Shown in pieces: positions 1 through 5,880 of a DNA stretch of 6,504 nucleotides. Every line of letters starts with the position of its first letter. Within the stretch, counting starts at the first letter, position 1. The stretch is from contig CAMWXF010000111.1 of NCBI GenBank assembly GCA_947178115.1, positions 1 to 6,504 on the forward strand. Direction: 5' to 3'. A program made the position numbers and the translations under genes. The stretch is from an uncultured Lachnospiraceae bacterium. GTDB lineage: Bacteria > Bacillota > Clostridia > Lachnospirales > Lachnospiraceae. The notes below the pieces were generated by a model that did not search any database, was not told where the DNA came from, and was given only the letters and a program-made list of their open reading frames with translations.

Positions 1-29
1 CTATTCGCCATCCGGGCTCATTACGGGCT

Positions 30-53
30 TTTCGGGACATCCATGTCCCGAAA
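30..53. repeat. Palindromic hairpin sequence upstream of purB
   Basis: Arms TTTCGGGACAT (30-40) and ATGTCCCGAAA (43-53) are exact reverse complements around a 2-nt centre (CC). As RNA this would form a 9-bp GC-rich stem with a 6-nt loop. Neither side carries a T-run, so it is not a canonical intrinsic terminator in either direction. It may belong to a dispersed intergenic repeat or to the 3' end of a gene outside the window. The perfection of the arms is seen directly. The role is unknown. Confidence 0.6.
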
Positions 54-92
54 TTGCTGGTCGGTTGACGGAATATTAAGAAAATCTCATGT

Positions 93-104
93 TCCTGCGC
101 AGGA
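93..104. repeat. 12-bp perfect palindrome TCCTGC/GCAGGA
   Basis: TCCTGC (93-98) is followed directly by its reverse complement GCAGGA (99-104). It is partly enclosed by a second short inverted pair, ATGTTC (89-94) and GAACAT (114-119). It lies about 95 bp before the purB start and just upstream of the likely promoter, so it could be an operator, but no known regulator site was recognised. It does not fit a Bacillus-type PurR box. Confidence 0.35.
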
Positions 105-120
105 CGGCTTCGAGAACATT

Positions 121-178
121 TTGTGAACTCTGCCGGTAGACTTTATATACTTTGTAGACAAAAATTGTAAACTATAAT
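121..178 (+). promoter_or_regulatory. Probable promoter region of purB
   Basis: Two overlapping solutions are visible. The first is a consensus -10 TATAAT at 173-178 with a poor -35 (TTTGTA, 151-156, 16-bp spacing). It would start transcription near 185 and leave a leader of only about 14 nt that still contains the GGAG ribosome site. The second is TTGTGA (121-126), a 17-bp spacer, then TATATA (144-149), which gives a leader of about 40 nt. The sequence is AT-rich from 141 on, unlike the preceding bases. A direct repeat TTGTARAC (152-159 and 165-172) lies between the two -10 candidates. Which promoter is used cannot be told from sequence. Confidence 0.4.
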
Positions 179-198
179 ATGGAAATGGAGAATGAATA

Positions 199-1650
199 AT
201 GAGTACAGACAGATATGTAAGTCCGTTATCGGAGAGATATGCCAGTAAGGAGATGCAGTATATTTTTTCACCGGATATGAAGTTCAGGACGTGGAGGAAG
301 CTGTGGATCGCACTTGCGGAGACGGAGATGGAACTGGGGCTTAGTCAGAACGGGCATCCTGTTATCACTAAGGAGCAGATCGATGAGCTGAAAGCCCATG
401 CTGAGGATATTAATTATGACGTGGCGAAGGCTCGTGAGAAGGAAGTGCGGCATGATGTGATGAGTCATGTCTATGCGTATGGGCAGCAGTGCCCCAAGGC
501 GGCGGGAATCATTCATCTGGGCGCTACCTCCTGTTATGTGGGAGATAACACGGATATTATCGTGATGACTGAGGCACTTAAGCTGGTAAAAAAGAAGCTG
601 GTGAATGTGATTGCCGAGCTGGCGAAGTTTGCGGAGCAGTATAAGAATCTGCCGACGCTTGCATTTACCCATTTCCAGCCGGCGCAGCCTACGACCGTGG
701 GTAAGAGAGCGACTTTATGGACACAGGAGTTCTGTCTGGATCTGGAGGATTTAGAGTATGTGTTGTCTACAATGAAGCTGTTGGGTTCTAAGGGGACAAC
801 GGGAACGCAGGCTTCCTTCCTGGAACTCTTCGACGGAGATCAGGAAACGATCGATAAGATTGATCCGATGATCGCCGCAAAGATGGGATTTGATAAGTGT
901 TATCCGGTGTCGGGACAGACCTATTCGCGCAAGGTAGATACGAGAGTGTGCAATGTGCTGGCGGGCATTGCGGCTTCCGCCCATAAGATGTCCAATGATA
1001 TCAGGCTGTTACAGCATCTGAAAGAGGTGGAAGAGCCGTTCGAGAAGAGTCAGATCGGCTCCTCCGCCATGGCATATAAGCGTAATCCGATGAGAAGTGA
1101 GCGGATTGCGTCTCTGTCAAGGTATGTGATGATCGATGCACTCAATCCGGCAATCACCTCGGCTACACAGTGGTTCGAAAGGACGTTGGATGATTCGGCG
1201 AATAAGAGGTTGTCCATCCCGGAGGCGTTCTTAGCCATCGACGGTATTCTGGATCTGTGCTTGAACGTGGTGGATGGTCTGGTAGTATATGACAAAGTGA
1301 TTACCAAGCGTCTGATGAGTGAGCTTCCTTTCATGGCGACGGAGAATATCATGATGGATGCCGTGAAGATGGGCGGCAACCGTCAGGAACTGCATGAGAA
1401 GATCAGAGAGTTGTCCATGGAGGCGGGCGCTAATGTGAAGCGTGAGGGTAAGGAGAACAATCTGCTACAGCTGATTGCCAATGATCCCGCCTTTAACATG
1501 TCGGAGGAAGACCTCTTAAAGACCATGGATCCGTCTAAGTATGTAGGGCGTGCGCCTCTACAGGTGGAGAATTTCCTGAAGGAAGTGGTGGAGCCGATCC
1601 TTGCGGAGAATCGGGAGCTGCTTGGGGTGAAGGCGGAGATTAATGTGTAG
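199..1650 (+). CDS. purB: Adenylosuccinate lyase (ADSL-like PurB)
   Basis: PurB catalyses two fumarate-releasing steps of purine synthesis: SAICAR to AICAR, and adenylosuccinate to AMP. It acts in the cytoplasm as a homotetramer. The 483-residue product has the fumarase/aspartase superfamily landmarks: RHDVMSH (84-90), HLGATSCYVGDNTD (106-119), THFQPAQPTTVGKR (157-170) with the probable general acid His158, and the flexible signature loop GSSAMAYKRNP (287-297) whose Ser289 is the expected catalytic base. From memory, these blocks and the overall length match human ADSL (484 aa, His159, Ser289) more closely than the shorter, roughly 430-aa Bacillus PurB. The ATG start is preceded by GGAG at 187-190 with 8-nt spacing. 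The gene appears intact. No purine operon partner is visible in the window. The family call is very secure. Confidence 0.97.
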   Translation: MSTDRYVSPLSERYASKEMQYIFSPDMKFRTWRKLWIALAETEMELGLSQNGHPVITKEQIDELKAHAEDINYDVAKAREKEVRHDVMSHVYAYGQQCPKAAGIIHLGATSCYVGDNTDIIVMTEALKLVKKKLVNVIAELAKFAEQYKNLPTLAFTHFQPAQPTTVGKRATLWTQEFCLDLEDLEYVLSTMKLLGSKGTTGTQASFLELFDGDQETIDKIDPMIAAKMGFDKCYPVSGQTYSRKVDTRVCNVLAGIAASAHKMSNDIRLLQHLKEVEEPFEKSQIGSSAMAYKRNPMRSERIASLSRYVMIDALNPAITSATQWFERTLDDSANKRLSIPEAFLAIDGILDLCLNVVDGLVVYDKVITKRLMSELPFMATENIMMDAVKMGGNRQELHEKIRELSMEAGANVKREGKENNLLQLIANDPAFNMSEEDLLKTMDPSKYVGRAPLQVENFLKEVVEPILAENRELLGVKAEINV

Positions 1651-1745
1651 AATTCGGGTGTCAAAAGGTGCCTGATAATAGGTGCAGAGGGCAGATAGCA
1701 CAAAATGTTCTCTTGCGCCGGATAGGCTGAAACGAAAGAAAAGTC

Positions 1746-1749
1746 GGGG
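1746..1749 (+). promoter_or_regulatory. Weak ribosome binding site for a TTG start
   Basis: GGGG lies 6 nt before TTG 1756. It is the only Shine-Dalgarno-like sequence near the 5' end of the exported VCBS-like gene and supports TTG 1756. The in-frame GTG 1771, TTG 1774 and ATG 1804 have no purine-rich site at a good distance. Confidence 0.4.
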
Positions 1750-1755
1750 TACAAA

Positions 1756-2865
1756 TTGCGTAAGATTAAAGTGTTGACAAAATTAATAGAGATTGGTATT
1801 GCAATGCTGCTGCTTTTTGAATCCTCGGCAGTTGTGTTGGCAAACGAAGAGTCTGCCGAGGACGACCGTCAGCTTCTTGCGGATTATGAGGACTATCAGG
1901 AGCGGTTACAGGCAATTGAGAGACGGCGGGAGATTGATGAGTATGGCTTTCGTGTGATTGAGAATCAGATCTTTCCGATTGAGACGAAGTGCTTCGGTAA
2001 TGTCTATCTGGTGCCTGCCATGGAAGCGAAGTATCATCGCCTGGCTCTTTTCCTGACGGCGGAGGACGGAACCGTGGTGTACAGAACGGATCAACTCGCC
2101 GCCAACAGTTGGAATATCGGCAGTCTGGAACAGCCGATCCGCGCCATCTCCGCGGTCTCTTTTCAGGATCTGAACAGGGACGGCAGAATGGATATCATAC
2201 TGATCGCCGACTGCAGAAATAAGACAGGTACATATGCAGTCAAGGATTATAAGGTAGGAGATGTATTATTCCAGAGTGACGAAGGATTCTATCGTGATTA
2301 TCGCATTTCGGATAAAATCAACCGGTATGGGATGAACAAGAGCGCGGAGAGCATTATCGCCTATGTGCGGGACGGTTTTTCGACAGAATTTCTCTATACG
2401 GCATCGACTAAGGCGGAGCTTCTTAAGAACGGCTTTGTAATCACTGCCGAACAGGATTATTCCAGACAATTTGAGAAGCTTGGATATCTTGAAGTCATGC
2501 CGGGAAGTTACACGATGGCGGAGTTTGCCACTTTTATGATCTATCTGGTGAACGAACAGGGGGAGATCGTGTGGAGCTTTCAGCCTATGGGCGATTTTGA
2601 TAACCTGTATGCACTCAAGGGAATCAGCTGCAGGGATATTGACGGGGACGGCATGAAAGACATTCTGGTGTTGGCGCGTTACAGTAATGCGGGAAATCAG
2701 AATGAGGTAGTTGTCCGATCCGACTATGCAATTTATTATCAGCGTACCAGCGGGTTCGAGACGGATACAGAAGTGAAAAAGAAGGTTCGCTGCAGCGATG
2801 AAGACACGGTGGCGGAACTTGTGGAGAAGGCGAGAGCCTATTGGGGGTGGAGTCCGGAGACATGA
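1756..2865 (+). CDS. Exported protein with two FG-GAP/VCBS-like Ca-binding motifs
   Basis: The specific function is not recognised. The TTG start gives a Sec signal peptide: basic n-region RKIKVLTK (2-9), hydrophobic stretch about 12-28, and probable cleavage after VLA (27-29). There is no lipobox Cys, so the protein is likely secreted or loosely wall-associated. Residues 32-62 are charged and probably helical. The rest looks like an internal duplication. Each half has a beta-rich block followed by a Ca-type loop, DLNRDGRMDIILIA (138-151) and DIDGDGMKDILVLA (294-307), of the DxDxDGxxD form found in FG-GAP/VCBS and dockerin-like sites. The total length is 369 aa. Its stop overlaps the response regulator start (ATGA, 2862-2865), so translation of the two is probably coupled, which suggests a role with the two-component system, perhaps as an extracytoplasmic sensor or ligand protein. 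That role is inference. The alternative start ATG 1804 would remove the basic n-region and is less likely. Confidence 0.8.
   Translation: MRKIKVLTKLIEIGIAMLLLFESSAVVLANEESAEDDRQLLADYEDYQERLQAIERRREIDEYGFRVIENQIFPIETKCFGNVYLVPAMEAKYHRLALFLTAEDGTVVYRTDQLAANSWNIGSLEQPIRAISAVSFQDLNRDGRMDIILIADCRNKTGTYAVKDYKVGDVLFQSDEGFYRDYRISDKINRYGMNKSAESIIAYVRDGFSTEFLYTASTKAELLKNGFVITAEQDYSRQFEKLGYLEVMPGSYTMAEFATFMIYLVNEQGEIVWSFQPMGDFDNLYALKGISCRDIDGDGMKDILVLARYSNAGNQNEVVVRSDYAIYYQRTSGFETDTEVKKKVRCSDEDTVAELVEKARAYWGWSPET
2846..2852 (+). promoter_or_regulatory. Ribosome binding site fixing the response regulator start
   Basis: GGTGGAG lies 9 nt before ATG 2862, inside the end of the upstream gene. It favours ATG 2862 over the in-frame TTG 2841, which would add seven residues ahead of a normal receiver-domain N-terminus. 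Confidence 0.6.
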
Positions 2866-3515
2866 TAAAGATACTGATTGTGGATGATGAAAAACCGATT
2901 CGTGACCTGATCGACATGAATCTGTCGGCGGCGGGATATTATTGTGTTGCCGCGGAGGACGGGCTGGCGGCCATCGATGCGGTTGAGAAGGATACGTTTG
3001 ACCTCGTGCTTTTAGACATTATGCTGCCCGGGGCGGACGGTTATGATGTGATGGAATATATCAGACCTTATAAGGTGCCGGTTATTTTTATTTCGGCAAA
3101 ACACGAGGTGAAAGACCGGGTCAAAGGACTTAAGCTGGGAGCGGATGATTATCTGATCAAGCCTTTTGACGTGACGGAGCTTCTGGCCCGGGTGGAGGCG
3201 GTGCTGCGCCGTTACAATAAGTCGGATAAGAAACTGACTATGGGTGGGATCGAGATTGATATTGAGGCGCGACGGGTGACGCGGGACGGCAATCCGGTAC
3301 CGCTTACCAGCAAGGAATTCGATCTGTTGATGCTCTTTGCGGAGAACAGAAATGTGGCGTTGTTCCGGGAGAATCTCTATGAACGGGTCTGGCATGACGA
3401 GTATTATGCCAACAGCAGGACGCTGGACATCCATGTACAGCGTTTGAGAAGGAAACTGGGATGGGAAAGAAATCTCGTGGCGGTTTATAAGATTGGATAT
3501 CGGTTGGAAATATAG
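2862..3515 (+). CDS. OmpR/PhoB-family response regulator
   Basis: This is the cytoplasmic output protein of a two-component system, a phosphorylation-controlled DNA-binding transcription factor of 217 aa, the usual length for the family. The receiver domain (1-117) has the acidic pair Asp8-Asp9, phospho-acceptor Asp52 in LLDIMLP, switch Ser78 and conserved Lys100 in IKPF. The winged-helix domain (about 125-217) contains LTSKEFDLLMLF (148-159) and a recognition helix around NSRTLDIHVQRLRRKL (184-199). ATG 2862 overlaps the previous stop as ATGA. The kinase gene follows after 9 nt and is the obvious partner. The N-terminus resembles WalR/YycF (ILIVDDEKPI), but that motif is common in the family, so orthology is not claimed. 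Regulators of this class bind tandem half-sites about 11 bp apart, as found at 5758-5834 upstream of the amidase gene. That makes the array a candidate target. The family call is very secure; the target is inferred. Confidence 0.96.
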   Translation: MIKILIVDDEKPIRDLIDMNLSAAGYYCVAAEDGLAAIDAVEKDTFDLVLLDIMLPGADGYDVMEYIRPYKVPVIFISAKHEVKDRVKGLKLGADDYLIKPFDVTELLARVEAVLRRYNKSDKKLTMGGIEIDIEARRVTRDGNPVPLTSKEFDLLMLFAENRNVALFRENLYERVWHDEYYANSRTLDIHVQRLRRKLGWERNLVAVYKIGYRLEI

Positions 3516-3524
3516 GGGTATAAC

Positions 3525-4952
3525 ATGAAGTTTTCTCAGAAGCTTTTGTTGTGGACTACGATTATCATAGCCCTTACGCTTGGTTTTAGCGGTTTTTATT
3601 TTGTCAATTATGTGTTTGAGACGTCTCTGGAAAGAGAGGTCGGCCAGGCGCTGGATGAAAATAATATACTGCGGTTCGCATTTGAGACAGCGGCATTAAA
3701 CGTGCCTGTCAAATACGATCTGCTGCAGGACAGCTCGGTGGAACAGATTGCTTCTAATCTGGAGACAAGCGGGCAGGGAACAGGTCGGCTTCTGCGGATC
3801 TGTGACGAGGAGAAGAATGTGCTCTATGCCGGTGACGGATTTGAAGCGGATGATGAGTTGCTGAACGCGGCGTCGGAAAATCACTATTCTTACCGCGTGG
3901 TTCCTCTTGGGGAGCGGTATTATATACAGACGCAGAGCCGCATTAACGCTCTAGGCAGATCGTTGTATTTAGAGACATTGCGGGATGTGACGCAGGTGTT
4001 TGAGGAGCGGGAGATGGGATTTACGGTCTACAGGAGGCTGATGATCCTTATGCTGCTGTTCGGTATCGTGATCATGTATTTTATTGCTTCACGCCTGACG
4101 AAACCGATCAGGATTCTGGTGCGTGCAACGAAGGAGATGGCAGCAGGCGATTACGGTTACCGTGCCAGAAAGGTCAGTAATGATGAACTGGGCGAGCTGA
4201 CGCAGGACTTCAATCACATGTCGGAGGTTCTGGAGGAGACGATCGGACAGTTGGAGGAGGAAGTGCAGGCGAGGGAAGATTTTGTGGGCGCTTTTGCACA
4301 TGAGCTTAAGACGCCGCTTACATCCATTATCGGTTATGCGGACATGCTTCGTTCCAGAAAGCTGGATGAGGAGAAGAGTCTGCTGTCGGCGAATTATATT
4401 TATACGGAAGGCAAAAGATTAGAGACGATGTCTCTCAGGCTGCTTGATATTATTGTGACGAAGAAGGAGGGCGCTAAGATCAGAGCGATATCCGCAGAGA
4501 CGCTGTACGAGTATCTGCGCAGCATGTTCCTTCCGAATAAAAGTATGGAGTTTGTTTTTTCATATGAACCGGCTGTCGTGATGGCAGATGTCAGTCTGAT
4601 CCAGACCGTATTGGTGAATCTTCTGGACAATGCATGTAAAGCCTCAGAAGAAGGGGGACGGATCGAGATCAGCGGACACAAAGAGCAGGGTGGATACCGC
4701 TTTATTGTCAAAGATTATGGCATAGGTATCCCTACGGAGGAAGTGTCTAAGATCACGCAGGCGTTCTATATGGTGGATAAATCCAGATCGCGCAGCAGAA
4801 ACGGCGCAGGATTAGGGCTGGCGCTCAGCACGGAAATATTGGCGCTGCATGACAGCCGGCTGGAGATTGACAGCACGGTCGGAGAAGGGACCGTCATCGG
4901 ATTCCTTCTGCAAGCGGAAGAGGAGGCGGAGCATGAAGAAATACATTCTTAA
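3525..4952 (+). CDS. Membrane sensor histidine kinase (HAMP-HisKA-HATPase)
   Basis: This is the probable cognate kinase of the regulator encoded just upstream (475 aa). TM1 (about 8-29) and TM2 (about 171-189) flank an extracytoplasmic region of about 140 residues (30-170) that I do not recognise. A HAMP linker follows (about 190-242, starting SRLTKPI). The dimerisation/phospho-acceptor domain has His259 in AHELKTPL. The ATP-binding domain shows the N box NLLDNA (365-370, Asn369), the G1 box DYGIGIP (397-403) and the G2 box GAGLGLAL (427-434). All catalytic motifs are intact. Unlike WalK of Bacillus, there is no room for a cytoplasmic PAS domain between HAMP and HisKA. ATG 3525 has AGGGG (3514-3518) 6 nt upstream, overlapping the regulator stop. 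The last 20 bp overlap the next gene, so co-expression is expected. The C-terminal tail is acidic (EEEAEHEE). The signal sensed is unknown. Confidence 0.95.
   Translation: MKFSQKLLLWTTIIIALTLGFSGFYFVNYVFETSLEREVGQALDENNILRFAFETAALNVPVKYDLLQDSSVEQIASNLETSGQGTGRLLRICDEEKNVLYAGDGFEADDELLNAASENHYSYRVVPLGERYYIQTQSRINALGRSLYLETLRDVTQVFEEREMGFTVYRRLMILMLLFGIVIMYFIASRLTKPIRILVRATKEMAAGDYGYRARKVSNDELGELTQDFNHMSEVLEETIGQLEEEVQAREDFVGAFAHELKTPLTSIIGYADMLRSRKLDEEKSLLSANYIYTEGKRLETMSLRLLDIIVTKKEGAKIRAISAETLYEYLRSMFLPNKSMEFVFSYEPAVVMADVSLIQTVLVNLLDNACKASEEGGRIEISGHKEQGGYRFIVKDYGIGIPTEEVSKITQAFYMVDKSRSRSRNGAGLGLALSTEILALHDSRLEIDSTVGEGTVIGFLLQAEEEAEHEEIHS
4921..4926 (+). promoter_or_regulatory. Perfect AGGAGG ribosome binding site
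   Basis: AGGAGG lies 6 nt before ATG 4933, within the 3' end of the kinase gene. It settles the start of the PepSY-like gene and excludes the longer reading from ATG 4849, whose extra 28 codons are kinase sequence in another frame. Confidence 0.85.
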
Positions 4953-5757
4953 TCTGGCGCTCCTTGCGCTGACTTGCGTGGTTGTCGTTCTGTCCATATG
5001 GGGACCGGAAGCGATCGCACAATATAAAGACAGAGGCATATTAAATCAGATCAGGACGCGGGAGGAAGAGACGGGAGGAGAGGGCTACCGTTACCAGCTT
5101 AGCAGTAATGAGAAACTCTTCATTCTATCACAGTGTCTCAATTCCCAGAGTGCGGCAGGAACGGAATTAAGTTCGCAGACGAGAGAGACGGATGCCGCTT
5201 ATCAGGAACTGACAGGCACTTATGCTTTTGTGGTCAATCACAACGGACCGTCAGGGCGGGAGATTACGGACGAGCAGATCTATCAGACAGCCAATGACGG
5301 GATCGCCACTCTGAAAGAACTGGGTATCCTGCCAGATGATATCAGAGAAGTACAACCGGCTTCCTATCAGGCGACACTGTATTCCGCCATTGATGTGCCG
5401 GAACCGAGAAACAATGTGGCGGTCTGGAAGCTGAATCTTCTGGGCAGTTTACAAAATGCCAATAAAGAGAACCGTCTGCTCGATGCCTATATCGATGCGG
5501 ATGACGGCAGAATCTATGAATTTTATGTGCGGTCGCGGCTTAAGTGGGAGGAGATCGATCCGGATGCGCTGGTGGCGGCATGGGCTTCCTACATGGGGCT
5601 TACTTCGCCTGAAGTGTACGAGAGCGATAACCCGCTTTTAGAGACCACACCATTTTATAAGAAGTATGTTTTTTCGGGTGCAGGCGATGACAGAACCATT
5701 GTCACGGTAGGATTCTATGACGGTATCAACGAGCTTTTCCTGAAAATTTCCAAATGA
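4933..5757 (+). CDS. Membrane-anchored protein with PepSY-like C-terminal region, possible kinase accessory
   Basis: No named family is recognised with certainty. The 274-aa product starts MKKYILNLAL and has one hydrophobic segment (about 5-23). It is either a signal peptide or, with no clear cleavage site, an N-terminal anchor, so the rest should lie outside the cell. Residues 95-200 include YAFVVNHNG (97-105) and AYIDADDGRIYEF (185-197). The second has the pattern hhVDAxxGxIh, typical of PepSY-like folds. The C-terminal part (205-274) is mixed alpha/beta with an FYKKYVFSG segment (241-249). The gene overlaps the kinase gene by 20 bp and has a perfect ribosome site, so it should be made together with the kinase. 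In walRK operons the kinase gene is followed by yycH and yycI, membrane-anchored proteins with related folds that modulate WalK. A similar role here is inference from position and topology, not from sequence identity. It could instead be a peptidase-inhibitor-like PepSY protein. Confidence 0.8.
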   Translation: MKKYILNLALLALTCVVVVLSIWGPEAIAQYKDRGILNQIRTREEETGGEGYRYQLSSNEKLFILSQCLNSQSAAGTELSSQTRETDAAYQELTGTYAFVVNHNGPSGREITDEQIYQTANDGIATLKELGILPDDIREVQPASYQATLYSAIDVPEPRNNVAVWKLNLLGSLQNANKENRLLDAYIDADDGRIYEFYVRSRLKWEEIDPDALVAAWASYMGLTSPEVYESDNPLLETTPFYKKYVFSGAGDDRTIVTVGFYDGINELFLKISK

Positions 5758-5834
5758 TGCAAAAAGTTTGCAAAAATGATGTAACTATGTTGCAAAAATG
5801 ATGAAATTTTGATGCACCTTTCCTGTAATCTGTA
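5758..5834 (+). promoter_or_regulatory. Seven-unit 11-bp tandem operator array, WalR/PhoB-box-like
   Basis: Seven consecutive 11-bp units begin directly after the preceding stop codon, at 5758, 5769, 5780, 5791, 5802, 5813 and 5824. Their leading hexamers are TGCAAA, TGCAAA, TGTAAC, TGCAAA, TGAAAT, TGCACC and TGTAAT. T, G and A at positions 1, 2 and 4 are invariant, and position 5 is A in six of seven. Units at 5769 and 5791 are identical over 11 bp and belong to a 14-bp direct repeat (5768-5781, 5790-5803). Spacing of one helical turn is characteristic of tandem OmpR/PhoB-family sites. The hexamers at 5780 and 5824 fit the WalR consensus TGTWAH and the others are near it. Candidate promoter elements such as TGTAAT (5824-5829), or TTGATG (5809-5814) with TATTCA (5833-5838), overlap the last units. 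Units 5802-5824 are weaker and may be partly chance. The likely target is the amidase gene, and the likely binder the regulator encoded at 2862-3515. Confidence 0.65.
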
Positions 5835-5860
5835 TTCATAAACCAATGGGCGGATCACAC

Positions 5861-5870
5861 AGGAGAGGAG
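5861..5870 (+). promoter_or_regulatory. Ribosome binding site of the amidase gene
   Basis: AGGAGAGGAG ends 10 nt before ATG 5881. The spacing to the proximal GAGGAG is slightly long but acceptable, and no better in-frame start lies nearer. Confidence 0.65.
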
Positions 5871-5880
5871 CATCATTTGT

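Noticed and set aside
106..120. PurR box upstream of purB
   Set aside because: CGAGAACATT resembles a CGAAC-type box only if two bases are removed, and no paired inverted box is present.
1..126. Open + frame from the window edge to TGA 124-126, as the tail of an upstream gene
   Set aside because: All three + frames are open for 60 or more bases in this GC-rich patch, the frame runs through a palindrome, and the translation resembles no family I recognise.
1..198. Purine riboswitch before purB
   Set aside because: No conserved purine-aptamer core or matching P1 stem was found in the leader, and no intrinsic terminator precedes the gene.
2841..2861. TTG start seven codons upstream of the response regulator ATG
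   Set aside because: Receiver domains normally begin a few residues before the DD pair. ATG 2862 has a suitable site (2846-2852) and an ATGA overlap.
4849..4932. Longer start (ATG 4849) for the PepSY-like gene
   Set aside because: The extra 28 codons lie in kinase coding sequence, have no ribosome site and would put a charged stretch before the hydrophobic anchor. ATG 4933 has AGGAGG at 6-nt spacing.
5456..5641. Small + strand open frame within the PepSY-like gene
   Set aside because: It is an out-of-frame shadow with an unusual composition (many Met and Arg) and no ribosome binding site.
5768..5803. CRISPR repeat or mobile-element target-site repeat
   Set aside because: Repeats are 14 bp with an 8-nt gap and an 11-bp phase, which fits regulator half-sites and not CRISPR spacers or insertion duplications.
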